DNA of 64,000 nucleotides. Origin: Parenemella sanctibonifatiensis. GTDB taxonomy: Bacteria; Actinomycetota; Actinomycetes; Propionibacteriales; Propionibacteriaceae. The stretch lies in the NCBI RefSeq assembly GCF_002250565.1, contig NZ_NMVJ01000006.1:310001-374000 (forward strand), read 5' to 3'. A program made the position numbers and the translations under genes. Below are positions 49,982 through 59,344 of the stretch, piece by piece. Below the pieces are notes generated by a model that was not told where the DNA came from, did not search any database, and was given only the letters and a program-made list of their open reading frames with translations. Every line of letters starts with the position of its first letter. Positions within the stretch are counted from its first letter, which is position 1.

Positions 49982-52246
49982 ATGACACCCGCGCCGACCC
50001 CAGCCGCCGACAGCGCGCTGCCCGGTCTGGCGGTCACCGACGTCGATGGCAGCGCCGGTGGCGTCAGCGCCGGTGGTGTCAGCGCCGTCGTCCCGTCCGG
50101 GTCGTCAGCGCTGGGCGGCCAAGCGGCACCGGGCCTGCCGGTGGCCGCCTCGGTCCCGGTTGCCAAGGTGATGGTCGACGTCTCGTTGGCCCACCTGGAC
50201 CGACCCTTCGACTATCGGATCCCCGACTCCATGTCGGAGGTGGCGCCGGGCTGTCGGGTGCGGGTGCGGTTCGCCGGCCGGCTGCGGGATGGCTGGGTGC
50301 TGGAGGTCGGCACCGCCCCCGACACTGACCGACTGCAGCCCTTGGAACGCCTGATCTCCACTCTGCCGGTGCTGACGCCGGGGACCCAGCGACTGATCCG
50401 CACCGTCGCCGACCACCAGGCCGGGATGTTTGCCGACGTGGTCCGCCTGGCGCTGCCGCCGCGTCACGCCACCACCGAGACGGCGATGCTGAATCGCTGG
50501 GATGCCGAGCCGGACCCCATCGCAGCCCCGACGCCACGGGTCTGGGCGCACTATCCCAACGGTGCCGGCCTGCTGACGGCGCTGGCTGGCGGTGGTTCAC
50601 CGCGCGCGGCGTGGCTGGTCAACCCTGGCGCCGCAGAGTCCGGTGACTGGACCGGCGGTCTCATCGAGGCTGCCGCAGCGACCGCGAGTTCGGGGCGTAC
50701 GGCACTGATCTTGGTCCCCAGCGTCACCGAAGTGGAGCAGGTGATGGCTGCCTGTGAAACCGCGCTGGGTGCCAAGGTCGCGGTCGACCTGCACGCCGAT
50801 CTGGGACCGTCGGCGCGCTATCGGCGGTTTCTGGCGATTCTCGCCGGCCACCACCGGATCGTCGTCGGCACCCGCGCGGCCGCCTTCGCACCGCTGCCTG
50901 ATCTCGGCCTGGTGGCGATGTGGGACGATGGCAACGACCTGTACGCCGAGCCGCGCGCCCCCTATCCCCACGCCAGGGAGGTGGCCGGGATCGCCGCGGC
51001 CCACGCCGGCGCCGGGATCATCTACGCCAGCCGGCACCGCAGCACCGAGGTGCAACGCCTCGTCGAGACAGGATGGTTGGAGCCGGTCAGCCTGCCCCGC
51101 GAGGGCCGTCGCCGTGACTCGCCGGTGGTCCGGGCCGCGATCGACACCGAGCAAGCGCTGGTCCGAGATCTCGCGGGCCGAACGGCCCGGCTGCCACACC
51201 GGGTGTTCACGGTGGTGCGGGCGTCGCTGGCCCAGGGACCGGTGTTGTTCCAGGTGCCCCGGGGCGGCTATCGGCTCGGGCTGACCTGCCAGGACTGCCG
51301 CGCCCGGGCCACCTGTCTGACCTGTCATGGCCCGCTGCAGCAGGTTTCGGCGAACGCACCGCTGAGTTGCACCTGGTGCGGCCGGCTCCACCCCAACTGG
51401 CACTGCACCGTCTGCGGCAGCGGCCGGTTGCGAGCACCGGTGGCCGGGGCCGGCCGCAGCGTGGAGGAGTTGGGGCGCGCCTTCCCCGGCGTACGGGTCC
51501 GTCAGTCCAGTGGCGACTCGATCCTCACCGAGGTCGGCGAGGAGCCATGCATCGTGGTGGCGACCCCCGGCGCCGAACCGCGTGCGGCCGGTGGCTATGC
51601 CGCGGCGATCCTGACCGATGTCGGACTGATGCTGGCCCGCGAGGACCTGCGCAGTGCAGAGGAGGCACTGCGGCGCTGGTGGAATGCCATCGGATTGGTC
51701 CGTCCTGCTACCGAGGACGGCACCGTGGTGGTGTTGGGCGAACCGGACTGGCCGATCGTGCAGTCCCTGATCCGCAACGACTCCGAAGGCTTCGCCGCCA
51801 CCGAGTTGGCCGAACGTCGCGAGGCAGGCTTTCCGCCCGCAGTACGCCTCTGCACCATCACCGGCGAAGCTGGCCCGGTCGCCGACTTCGCACGGCTGCT
51901 GACCGAGGAGCTTGCCGGCCGGGAGCAGCAGCTCGCCGAACTGCCGCCGGCGGGGAAAGCGGCCGGCGGGGACGTGGCCGACGCGCGAGAACCCGACCCT
52001 GGAGTGGCCGGGCCGCCAACACCGGCCGGTGCGCGCACCGACGCCCCGGGCGGCGTCGACATCATGGGTCCCGCTGCGTTGCCGCCCTCCAATGATCCTC
52101 GTCAGCAGTCCGCGGAGCACCAACTCACCCTGCGTTCTGCGCTGCCCGGCGCCGAGCTTCGCGCCGCCGTCAAACGTGTCGCCGGCGTCCGAGCAGCCCG
52201 CAAGCAACCCGCCGTACGCATTCGGATGGACCCCGCCGAACTGTGA
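49982..52246 (+). CDS. priA: Probable primosomal protein N' PriA (actinobacterial type, no helicase motifs)
   Basis: Replication-restart protein that recognises forked DNA. 754 residues. A long variable N terminus (about 60 residues) precedes the 3'-DNA-binding domain (VDVSLAHLDRPFDYRIP). The zinc-binding Cys cluster lies at about 435-486 (CQDCRARATCLTCHG ... CTWCGRLHPNWHCTVCG). Walker A of E. coli PriA is replaced by ASSGRTALILVPS and the DEAD-type box by MWDDGNDLY, so ATPase and helicase activity are unlikely; this loss is a recognised actinobacterial trait. A Gly/Pro/Ala-rich insert (about 655-705) interrupts the C-terminal domain. The ATG has a -10 box 7 nt upstream. Confidence 0.9.
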   Translation: MTPAPTPAADSALPGLAVTDVDGSAGGVSAGGVSAVVPSGSSALGGQAAPGLPVAASVPVAKVMVDVSLAHLDRPFDYRIPDSMSEVAPGCRVRVRFAGRLRDGWVLEVGTAPDTDRLQPLERLISTLPVLTPGTQRLIRTVADHQAGMFADVVRLALPPRHATTETAMLNRWDAEPDPIAAPTPRVWAHYPNGAGLLTALAGGGSPRAAWLVNPGAAESGDWTGGLIEAAAATASSGRTALILVPSVTEVEQVMAACETALGAKVAVDLHADLGPSARYRRFLAILAGHHRIVVGTRAAAFAPLPDLGLVAMWDDGNDLYAEPRAPYPHAREVAGIAAAHAGAGIIYASRHRSTEVQRLVETGWLEPVSLPREGRRRDSPVVRAAIDTEQALVRDLAGRTARLPHRVFTVVRASLAQGPVLFQVPRGGYRLGLTCQDCRARATCLTCHGPLQQVSANAPLSCTWCGRLHPNWHCTVCGSGRLRAPVAGAGRSVEELGRAFPGVRVRQSSGDSILTEVGEEPCIVVATPGAEPRAAGGYAAAILTDVGLMLAREDLRSAEEALRRWWNAIGLVRPATEDGTVVVLGEPDWPIVQSLIRNDSEGFAATELAERREAGFPPAVRLCTITGEAGPVADFARLLTEELAGREQQLAELPPAGKAAGGDVADAREPDPGVAGPPTPAGARTDAPGGVDIMGPAALPPSNDPRQQSAEHQLTLRSALPGAELRAAVKRVAGVRAARKQPAVRIRMDPAEL

Positions 52247-52270
52247 CCCGCGCTCTGGCCGGCCGCAGCC

Positions 52271-52288
52271 ACGTTCCCGCTGGAACGT
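52271..52288. repeat. Palindrome ACGTTCC-CGCT-GGAACGT, related to VPAGT-coding copies
   Basis: A perfect 7-bp inverted repeat in the 273-bp gap between priA and the HNH gene. The rest of this gap holds no supported gene. The same core (TTCCCGC, then A or T, then GGAAC) occurs twice inside the HNH gene, where it encodes (V/I)PAGT. On either strand the sequence can read VPAGT. Confidence 0.6.
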
Positions 52289-52519
52289 CGCGCCGCCCGG
52301 CCGGCGCCGCGACGGCGGCCCGTCCCACTGGCAACAATGCTGCGGCACCCGTGTCGCGGAGCGCCCGGGATCCCGGCGTACACCGGTTTGCGTGGTGCGG
52401 CCCGGGCCATGCCGCAGCGCCGGCAGTGTCGACTCCATCGATGTCCGCCTCGCGGGCCCAAATTTTGTCAGTGCAAGGTGATGGACTGAGGAACATCAGC
52501 CCTCAGCACCGGAGCCGAC

Positions 52520-54382
52520 ATGAGTCTCGACAGCGACGTCCCCAGCACCACGCCAGCGACCGACGCCCATACCCCCACGCCGAATGACCCACCGACGGCA
52601 CCCGACCAACCTTCTGCGACTTCGGTCGCGGAGCTCGCCGACCGCATCACCGCGCTCGCCACCTCCCTGGCCAGCCGGGAGGCAGACCTGATGGACCTGG
52701 TCCAAAAGTTCGATGCGGCTGAGGGATTCGCCCACTACGAGGGCATTGTGTCCACCGCACATTGGTTGGCGTGGCAATGTGCTTTGTCCGATGGCACCGC
52801 TCGGGAACATGTCCGGGTTGCCCGAGCCCTGCCCGCCATGCCCCACACGCGCGACCTGTTTCGGCAGGGCTCGCTGTCCTATTCGAAGGTGCGCGAGCTG
52901 ACCCGACTGGTGGGTGAGGTCGACGAGGCGGAGTTGGCCGACTTCGCCCTGCTGACGACGGCATCCCAGTTGGCCAGAACGATCCGGGCCTTCCGGCTCC
53001 CACCCGGCAGCCGACTGCCACAGGAGGTCGACCGCGAGCTCCGCTGGCACACCACCCCCAACGACATGGAGCGCCTGACGGTCACGCTGCCCCGAGAAGA
53101 AGCCGCCGTCATCAAGACTGCGCTGGAATCCGCACTCCAACAGCTGCTGCATGACCGCAGCCCGGAGGCCCAGCCGGACGACACACACGGCACACTGGAT
53201 GACGGCTCGGACGGTCTGACGCCTGACCCGGACGACACGACCAGACCGAACGAGCCGTCTGAGCCGGTTGCCAGGGTGACCGACGCGGAACGGGTTCAGG
53301 CCCTGGTCGACCTCGCCAACTGCTACCTCGCCGATCGCGACCATCGACCTGCCGACGACCACACCTTGGTGATGGTGCATGTCGCCGCCGAACAGCTGGA
53401 TCCAGCCCTGGCGGTGTCATCGCCACCGACGGCGGAGGCCAAGGTCGCAGCACCGTCGGGCGCTGACATTCCCGCAGGAACGCCAGCCCGCGCCGCTGAC
53501 CAGGTCGGAGAGCGGGCCACATCGGTCGCCGAAGTGCCTGCCGAACCGTCGAGCCACGGCACTGATCAGCCCGGCGAGCAGAAAGCCGTGCTGAATCCTG
53601 ACGTTCCCGCAGGAACGCCAGCCGTCTCAGCGCAGCTTGTCGAGGAACTCCGGCGTCGGGTCTGTCACATTCCTTCGGTCGGCGCCATCAGCGCGGCGAC
53701 GGCCCAACGATTGGCGTGCAGCGATCGAGTCCAGGGAGTCATCCACGACGCTGCCGGCCACATCCTTGACCTGGGACGCACCCGCAGGCTGGTGTCGCCG
53801 GCTCAGCGGCGCGCCTTGGCGGCACGGGACCACCAGACCTGTCAGTTTCCTGGCTGTCGGCAACACCATCGCCTCGATGCCCACCACATCATCCCGTGGG
53901 CGGCCGGTGGTCCCACCGATCTCGACAACCTGATCCTGGTCTGCCGCCGACACCACACCCTCATCCACGAGGGCGGCCTGCGCATCGTCCGCAGCACCAT
54001 CCCGATCCCGGGCCACCGCTTCCGCTTCCACCGCGCCGATGGTTCACCGATCCAGCCGGCGCCCGCCTCAACCGACCCCAATTGGGAATGGCACCACGAC
54101 CTCATGAGCGAGATCGGTGTCGGTTTCCGCCGGCAGCTGTTCTCCCCGGTGCCCGCCCATGGCGGCCGCCACGATGGTCAGGCGCCCGGTCGCCAGTCGG
54201 CGGCAGCAGCAACCGGGACGCGCCCGTTGCGGCTTCCCAAGGACCTCACCAGGCCGGTCGGCGACATCCGCACCAGGGGCGGAGGGGAGGGATTCAGCCT
54301 GCACGAATGTGTCCGCGTGCTCCACGAACTACGCCTGCCGGTGGATCCCGAAGGTGACGGCACCGTTGTTGCTGCGGCGTGA
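52520..54382 (+). CDS. DUF222 / HNH endonuclease domain protein (13E12 repeat family type)
   Basis: A 620-residue protein of a family that is multi-copy in many actinobacteria and of unclear role. The N-terminal DUF222 helical domain (about 35-290) contains STAHWLAWQCALSDGTAREHV-like sequence. A low-complexity linker follows with two PAGTP repeats (about 315 and 361). The HNH nuclease motif lies at about 437-490 (CQFPGCRQHHRLDAHHIIPW ... CRRHHTLIHEGG). A variable tail ends at the stop. CCGGAG precedes the ATG, and a TTGTCA -35-like box is at 52465. Its own DNA encodes the palindromic element also found upstream. Confidence 0.85.
   Translation: MSLDSDVPSTTPATDAHTPTPNDPPTAPDQPSATSVAELADRITALATSLASREADLMDLVQKFDAAEGFAHYEGIVSTAHWLAWQCALSDGTAREHVRVARALPAMPHTRDLFRQGSLSYSKVRELTRLVGEVDEAELADFALLTTASQLARTIRAFRLPPGSRLPQEVDRELRWHTTPNDMERLTVTLPREEAAVIKTALESALQQLLHDRSPEAQPDDTHGTLDDGSDGLTPDPDDTTRPNEPSEPVARVTDAERVQALVDLANCYLADRDHRPADDHTLVMVHVAAEQLDPALAVSSPPTAEAKVAAPSGADIPAGTPARAADQVGERATSVAEVPAEPSSHGTDQPGEQKAVLNPDVPAGTPAVSAQLVEELRRRVCHIPSVGAISAATAQRLACSDRVQGVIHDAAGHILDLGRTRRLVSPAQRRALAARDHQTCQFPGCRQHHRLDAHHIIPWAAGGPTDLDNLILVCRRHHTLIHEGGLRIVRSTIPIPGHRFRFHRADGSPIQPAPASTDPNWEWHHDLMSEIGVGFRRQLFSPVPAHGGRHDGQAPGRQSAAAATGTRPLRLPKDLTRPVGDIRTRGGGEGFSLHECVRVLHELRLPVDPEGDGTVVAAA
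53464..53623. repeat. Two near-identical 25-bp copies of a palindromic element inside the HNH gene
   Basis: 53464-53488 and 53599-53623 differ at one base and share TTCCCGCAGGAACGCCAGCC. They are in frame with each other (135 nt apart) and encode D(I/V)PAGTPA in the linker between DUF222 and HNH. Confidence 0.8.
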
Positions 54383-54648
54383 TAGCAACGGGGGACCGGC
54401 CCGGGCGACAGCGCACCCCGCGGCATCCAATCCCACGCAGCCAGGCCCCAATCCCATGCGCCGGGCACCACCCACGAGCCGGGCGCCACCCAAGCGCGCC
54501 GCGATGCCCATTTCGTCCGCCTCGGCACTCGATCCGCGCGCCGCGCCACGCGCGCCGCCGGGGACCCACCGCGGTCGGGTCGGTCAGGCCACTTGCCCCC
54601 GCACCACGGGAACTCCACCAGCGGATGGGCGAAACGCCAGGTCGGCCC
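54383..54648. other. Spacer between HNH gene and fmt, no gene seen
   Basis: About 270 bp of GC-rich, Pro/Ala/Arg-coding-like sequence in all frames. No ribosome site, conserved motif, RNA gene or clear terminator was found. Only the -10 box of fmt at its end is notable. Confidence 0.5.
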
Positions 54649-54654
54649 TATGCT
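54649..54654 (+). promoter_or_regulatory. Leaderless-type -10 box for fmt
   Basis: TATGCT ends 7 nt before the fmt ATG. Confidence 0.4.
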
Positions 54655-54661
54655 GGCGGGC

Positions 54662-55588
54662 ATGCGTGTGGTCTTTGCCGGTACCCCCGACGTCGCCATT
54701 CCCAGCCTCGAGGCGTTGGCCGCCAGCCAGCACGACGTTGTTGGGGTGGTCACCCGACCGGACGCACGTTCTGGCCGCGGCAAGCGGCTGAAGCCTTCCC
54801 CGGTTGCCCAGTGGGCGCTCGACCACGGCTTGCCGGTGTTGCGACCCGGACACCCGCGCGACGCCGGCTTCCAGGCCGAGCTGACGGAGCTGGCCCCGGA
54901 CTGTTGCCCCGTGGTGGCGTACGGTGCGCTGCTGCCCGAGACCGCACTGACGATCCCCGAACACGGCTGGGTCAACCTGCACTTCTCGCTGCTGCCGCGC
55001 TGGCGCGGCGCGGCGCCGGTGCAGTACGCGATCTGGCGGGGCGATCAGGAAACCGGCGCCACCACCTTCCGAATCGTCAAGGAGCTCGACGCCGGCCCGA
55101 TCTATCTGCAGCGGCGCACCCCGATCGGCGAGGACGAGTCCTCCGGTGAACTGCTCACCCGGTTGGCCACCGACAGCGCAGACCTGCTGGTGGAGACCAT
55201 GGATCTGGTGGCGGCGGGGAAGCAGCCCACTCCGCAGGGGGATTCTGACCACACCCTGGCCGGCAAGATCACTCCCGAGAACGCCCACCTGGATTGGGCC
55301 GAGCCCGCGCGCCGTCTGGCACGCCAGATCCGGGCGTGTGATCCGGCGCCCGGCGCCTGGACCACGGTTCGTGGGGAACGCCTCAAGGTGCTCGGCGCCG
55401 TGGCCGACCCGAGCGGCGAGGAGCGCCTGAAGCCCGGCGAGCTGTCGGTCGGCAAGCGCAGTGTCCGCGTGGGAACGGCTCAGGGGAGCCTTGAGCTGAC
55501 CCGCGTGCAGCCGGCCGGCAAGAAGCTGATGGCGGCCGCGGACTGGGCCCGGGGCACCGACCTCACCGACGTCTGGCTGGGCGTGTGA
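54662..55588 (+). CDS. fmt: Methionyl-tRNA formyltransferase
   Basis: Formylates initiator Met-tRNA using 10-formyl-THF. 308 residues. It opens with MRVVFAGTPDVAIPSLEAL. The catalytic Asn-His region is WVNLHFSLLPRWRGAAPVQ (about 102-120), and the catalytic Asp lies in KELDAGPIY (about 142). The C-terminal OB-like tRNA-binding domain begins about 205. ATG 54662 is preceded by a -10 box rather than a ribosome site. rsmB follows with a 4-bp GTGA overlap. Confidence 0.95.
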   Translation: MRVVFAGTPDVAIPSLEALAASQHDVVGVVTRPDARSGRGKRLKPSPVAQWALDHGLPVLRPGHPRDAGFQAELTELAPDCCPVVAYGALLPETALTIPEHGWVNLHFSLLPRWRGAAPVQYAIWRGDQETGATTFRIVKELDAGPIYLQRRTPIGEDESSGELLTRLATDSADLLVETMDLVAAGKQPTPQGDSDHTLAGKITPENAHLDWAEPARRLARQIRACDPAPGAWTTVRGERLKVLGAVADPSGEERLKPGELSVGKRSVRVGTAQGSLELTRVQPAGKKLMAAADWARGTDLTDVWLGV

Positions 55589-56952
55589 GCAGGCCCCGAC
55601 GCCGCCGCAAGGTCGATGCGGCACGACTGGCGGCGTACACCGCCCTGCACCGCATCAGCGTCGAGGACGCGTACGCCAACCTGGTGCTGCGCGACGCTAC
55701 CCGTGGCCTGGCGGCCCGCGATGCCAGCTGGGTCACTGAGGTGGTGTCGGGCACCAGCCGGCTTCGCGGCACGTATGACCGCATCATCACCGAGGCCGGC
55801 GGTCGGCCGGTCGAGAAGTTGCAGTCGTCGGTGCTGGACGTGTTGCGGATGGCGAGCCACCAGGCACTGTCGATGCGTACGCCGGCTCACGCCGTGGTCT
55901 CCGAGTCAGTCGACCTGGCCGCCCAGGTGGTCGGCGAACGCGTCACCGGTCTGGTCAATGCAGTGACCCGCAAGATCCTGGCGAAGGATCTGGCTGGCTG
56001 GACCGAACAGCTCACCGGCGGTGCGGATCCCGAGCTGGCACGAAGCATCCGGCACCACCACCCGGCCTGGATCGTGCATGCCTATCAGGATTCACTGCCC
56101 GCCGACGAAGTCGAGTTGGCCTTGGCGGCCAACAACATCGCACCGGCTACGCAACTGGTCGCGCGCCCAGGGCTGGTGACCCGCGACGAACTGCTGGCCG
56201 AAGCGGTTGAGGTGGGGCTGTCCGGCGACCCGATCGACCTGGTGTCGACGGCCATCACCGTGGCAGGCGACCCGGGCAAGCTGCCGTCGGTCATCACCGG
56301 TCGAGCCGCCGTCCAGGACGCCGGATCGCAGTTGGTGACCCTGGCGCTGACCCGTGCGTTGGCGGCCGAGGCGGGGCAGCGGGGCAGTGCCCCCCGGGTG
56401 CTGGACCTGTGTGCGGGCCCAGGTGGAAAGTCCGCATTGCTGGCGACGGCGGTGCCCACGGCGCGGTTGCTGGCGGCGGAACTTCATCCCCACCGCGCGG
56501 AGTTGGTGCGGTCCTCGTTGCGGACGGTGCCTCATGACCGGTGGGCCGTGATCTGTGCCGACGGGACCCAGCCGGCATGGGCGCCGAACATTTTCGACGC
56601 GGTCCTGGCTGATGTCCCTTGCACCGGCCTGGGGGCGTTGCGGCGCCGCCCGGAGTCGCGCTGGCGGCGTACGGATGCCGACCTGACCGAGTTGGTCGCC
56701 CTGCAACGCAGCTTGCTGGACGTGGCGCTCGACGCCGTACGCCCGGGCGGGATCGTCGGGTACGTCACCTGTTCACCGCACCCGGCCGAGACCGTTGAGC
56801 TGGTCGACGAGATCCGGGCGACACGCGGAGACGTCGAGGTGGTGGCCCCGACCGGGATGCCCGATGACGCCCGGCGCGGCGACTACGTGCAGCTGTGGCC
56901 GCACCGGCACGGCACCGACGCGATGTTTCTGGCGCTGTTGCGCCGCCGCTGA
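55585..56952 (+). CDS. rsmB: 16S rRNA m5C967 methyltransferase RsmB (Sun/Fmu)
   Basis: Methylates cytosine 967 of 16S rRNA with SAM. 455 residues. The N-terminal NusB-like helical domain (AARLAAYTALHRISVEDAYA) is followed by a Rossmann methyltransferase domain. The SAM loop is LDLCAGPGGKSALLA (about 272-286). The two Cys of the m5C mechanism are in ADVPCTGLGALRRRPE and VTCSPHPAET. The GTG start overlaps the fmt stop. Gene order fmt-rsmB-rpe is conserved. Confidence 0.94.
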   Translation: MSRPRRRRKVDAARLAAYTALHRISVEDAYANLVLRDATRGLAARDASWVTEVVSGTSRLRGTYDRIITEAGGRPVEKLQSSVLDVLRMASHQALSMRTPAHAVVSESVDLAAQVVGERVTGLVNAVTRKILAKDLAGWTEQLTGGADPELARSIRHHHPAWIVHAYQDSLPADEVELALAANNIAPATQLVARPGLVTRDELLAEAVEVGLSGDPIDLVSTAITVAGDPGKLPSVITGRAAVQDAGSQLVTLALTRALAAEAGQRGSAPRVLDLCAGPGGKSALLATAVPTARLLAAELHPHRAELVRSSLRTVPHDRWAVICADGTQPAWAPNIFDAVLADVPCTGLGALRRRPESRWRRTDADLTELVALQRSLLDVALDAVRPGGIVGYVTCSPHPAETVELVDEIRATRGDVEVVAPTGMPDDARRGDYVQLWPHRHGTDAMFLALLRRR

Positions 56953-56981
56953 GCGCCAGCACCGCCTGGACCCACGTCGGC

Positions 56982-56987
56982 TAGCAT
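56982..56987 (+). promoter_or_regulatory. Leaderless-type -10 box for rpe
   Basis: TAGCAT ends 7 nt before the GTG start of rpe; no ribosome site is present. Confidence 0.4.
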
Positions 56988-56994
56988 CGCGGAC

Positions 56995-57654
56995 GTGGGA
57001 ATTCGAATCACGCCGAGCATCCTCAACGCCGACCTCGCCAACCTGCGCGGGGAGATCGAGCGCATCCCGAGCGCCGACGGGGTCCATCTGGATGTCATGG
57101 ACAACCATTTCGTCCCCAACCTGACCTTCGGACTGCCGACGGTGGAGTCGATCCGCCGGCACACCGATCAGTTTCTCGACATTCACCTGATGATTGCCGA
57201 GGCGGACCGGTGGGCGCCGGCGTACGCGGAGGCCGGCGCCGAGTCGGTCACCTTCCACGCAGAAGCTGCTGCCGCGCCGGTCCGGCTGGCACGTGAGATC
57301 CGCGCCCAAGGCGCCCGCGCCTCGATGGCGCTGCGACCCGCCACCCCGATCGAGCCGTACGCGGACCTGCTGCCCGAGCTGGACATGGTCCTCATCATGA
57401 CCGTGGAGCCGGGCTTCGGCGGACAGAAGTTCCTGGACGTGATGCTGCCGAAGATCCAGCGCACCCGCGACCTGGTCAACCGGACCGGCCTGGACATCTG
57501 GATCCAGGTCGACGGCGGCATCTCGGAACAGACCATCGACCGATGCATCGAGGCCGGCGCGGACACCTTCGTTGCCGGATCGGCCGTCTTCGGGGCCGAC
57601 GAGCCCGACCACATGGTCACCGCATTGCAGGCGTACGGGACGAGCCACGGATGA
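56995..57654 (+). CDS. rpe: Ribulose-phosphate 3-epimerase
   Basis: Interconverts ribulose-5-phosphate and xylulose-5-phosphate in the pentose phosphate pathway. 219 residues forming a TIM barrel. The opening [36 protein letters not shown] (metal-binding His and Asp), the [12 protein letters not shown] segment, [13 protein letters not shown], and the second catalytic Asp in [11 protein letters not shown] are visible. The stop overlaps the start of the next gene by 4 bp (ATGA). Confidence 0.96.
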   Translation: MGIRITPSILNADLANLRGEIERIPSADGVHLDVMDNHFVPNLTFGLPTVESIRRHTDQFLDIHLMIAEADRWAPAYAEAGAESVTFHAEAAAAPVRLAREIRAQGARASMALRPATPIEPYADLLPELDMVLIMTVEPGFGGQKFLDVMLPKIQRTRDLVNRTGLDIWIQVDGGISEQTIDRCIEAGADTFVAGSAVFGADEPDHMVTALQAYGTSHG

Positions 57655-58391
57655 ATCTGGCGGCCCTGAAGGAGGAGGCCAAACAACGCTTCCCGTGGTG
57701 GTCACCGGTTCGCGAGTCGTTCCGCAACGTAGTCGCGCTTGTCCTCTTCGTCGGCGTGTTCATGCCGATCTACAACTTCGTTGACGTTGACGGACAGGGC
57801 TTCATCGAGGCATTCCGCCGGGCGATGCTGACCTATCTGTACGCGTTTCCTGTCTACTACGCCGCGTACGGCCTGATGGTGTTCCTGCCGCTGCGACGCC
57901 TGGACGCGGACGATCTGACACTGGTGGCGGCGCTGGACTCCGGGGAGGTGCCGAGTTGGCGGCGCTGGTCCAGCTCCGGCGGACAGTGGGGCGGCACGGT
58001 CGCGACTCTGGCGATCGTGTTGGTGCTCTACGTTGCGGCAACACCCAACCTGCGCACTGACCCACTCGTGCTCGGGGTGACCGCGATCCACTTGGCCAGC
58101 GGCTGGTTCTGCATGCTGATGTCGTACGCCCTCACCTACACCCGCCAGCACCTCATCGAGGGCGGGGTGCGATTCCCGGAGGAGGAGGGCGCCTCACCGA
58201 CAGCGCGGGTCTTCTCAGACTACATCTACCTCTCGCAGCAGATCCAGACCACCTTCGGTGCCTCGGATGTCGCCATCACCTCGACGGCGTTCCGGCGTAC
58301 CGTCAACCTTCACAACCTGCTGTCGTTCGCGTTCAACACCATCATCGTCAGTTTGATGGTGTCCTTGCTGCTGATCAACGCGAGCGCCTGA
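57651..58391 (+). CDS. DUF1345-like membrane protein
   Basis: 246 residues with about five membrane helices (about 25-43, 58-80, 118-136, 143-165 and 222-243). The C-terminal part [20 protein letters not shown] followed by [19 protein letters not shown] matches the typical DUF1345 ending. The function is unknown. The ATG overlaps the rpe stop, so it is coupled to rpe. It converges on the PAC2 gene with a 6-bp gap. Confidence 0.7.
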   Translation: MNLAALKEEAKQRFPWWSPVRESFRNVVALVLFVGVFMPIYNFVDVDGQGFIEAFRRAMLTYLYAFPVYYAAYGLMVFLPLRRLDADDLTLVAALDSGEVPSWRRWSSSGGQWGGTVATLAIVLVLYVAATPNLRTDPLVLGVTAIHLASGWFCMLMSYALTYTRQHLIEGGVRFPEEEGASPTARVFSDYIYLSQQIQTTFGASDVAITSTAFRRTVNLHNLLSFAFNTIIVSLMVSLLLINASA

Positions 58392-58397
58392 ACCGCC

Positions 58398-59234
58398 TCA
58401 GCTGGGCCGCTGCCGCCGAAGGTAGCGCATGAACTCCGCCGCGATGACATCTCCGCTGGCCTCCGGCAGGTCGGCCTCGTCCTGGGCCTCCTCGAGTTTG
58501 GCGATGTATTCACCGATCTCGGGTTCCTCGGCGGCCAACTCATCGACACCGCGCTGCCAGGCCTGGGACAACTCAGGCAGCTCGCCCGGATCGAAGCTGA
58601 GATCCAAGATGTCTTCGAGCTTGGTCAGCAACGCCAGCGTCGCCTTCGGGTTGGGCGGGCTGGACACATAGTGGGGGACGGATGCCCACAGTGACACCAC
58701 CGGCAGCCCGACGCGGCGGCACGCATCGCCGAGGACACCGGTGATCCCCGTCGGACCCTCGTAGTCGGGATGCGGCAGACCGATCTGTTCGGCCAGCTTC
58801 GGATCGGAGCTGGTCGCGCTGACCGGCACCGGCCGGGAGTGCGGCGAGTCGGTCAGCATCGCACCCAGGATCACGATCAACGTCGGGTCAATGCTGCGGA
58901 ACGCCGACACCAACTCGGCACAGAACGCCCGCCACCGCAGGTTGGGCTCCGGGCCACTGACCAACACCAGGTCCCGGTCAGGCAGGTGCACCACGCTCAG
59001 CTCTGTGGACGGCCAGCTGATCTCACTCTCGTCCGGCGTCGGGCGCGTCACCTGCGGCCGGGTGGCCTGGAAGTCGTAGAAGTCATCGGGCTCCAACTCG
59101 TACAACGGCTCGGAGTCGTAGGCCTCCTGCAGGTGCACCAGGACCTGGGATGCGGCCTCGCCGGCATCATTCCAGCCGGAGAAGGCGACCACCACGAGCG
59201 GATCTCGCAAGGCACTGACGCTGGCTGTGCTCAC
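58398..59234 (-). CDS. PAC2 family protein
   Basis: 278 residues. The PAC2 fold is recognised from LVVVAFSGWNDAGEAASQV near the start, DRDLVLVSGPEPNLRW and GVLGDACRRVGLPVVSLWASVPHYV. The last 60 residues are acidic and helical. Related to proteasome-assembly chaperones of eukaryotes. In actinobacteria it occurs widely, also in species without a proteasome, and its role is unclear. The GTG start has a G-rich site upstream. It lies downstream of metH on the same strand, 110 bp away. Confidence 0.85.
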   Translation of the reverse strand: MSTASVSALRDPLVVVAFSGWNDAGEAASQVLVHLQEAYDSEPLYELEPDDFYDFQATRPQVTRPTPDESEISWPSTELSVVHLPDRDLVLVSGPEPNLRWRAFCAELVSAFRSIDPTLIVILGAMLTDSPHSRPVPVSATSSDPKLAEQIGLPHPDYEGPTGITGVLGDACRRVGLPVVSLWASVPHYVSSPPNPKATLALLTKLEDILDLSFDPGELPELSQAWQRGVDELAAEEPEIGEYIAKLEEAQDEADLPEASGDVIAAEFMRYLRRQRPS

Positions 59235-59344
59235 TGCCGTGCCCCCGTTTCACGCCCCATGAACCTGACCATGTCGTCACACTAGTACGCCGCACTGACA
59301 GCGCCGCTGCGTTCCGAACCGCGGCGACCGACGATGCTAATGGC

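Noticed and set aside
52243-52587. Small plus-strand protein starting on the priA stop (GTGA overlap)
   Set aside because: Composition is Ala/Arg/Pro low complexity, no domain is seen, it runs into the HNH gene in another frame and has no ribosome site; the region is better explained as spacer with a palindromic element.
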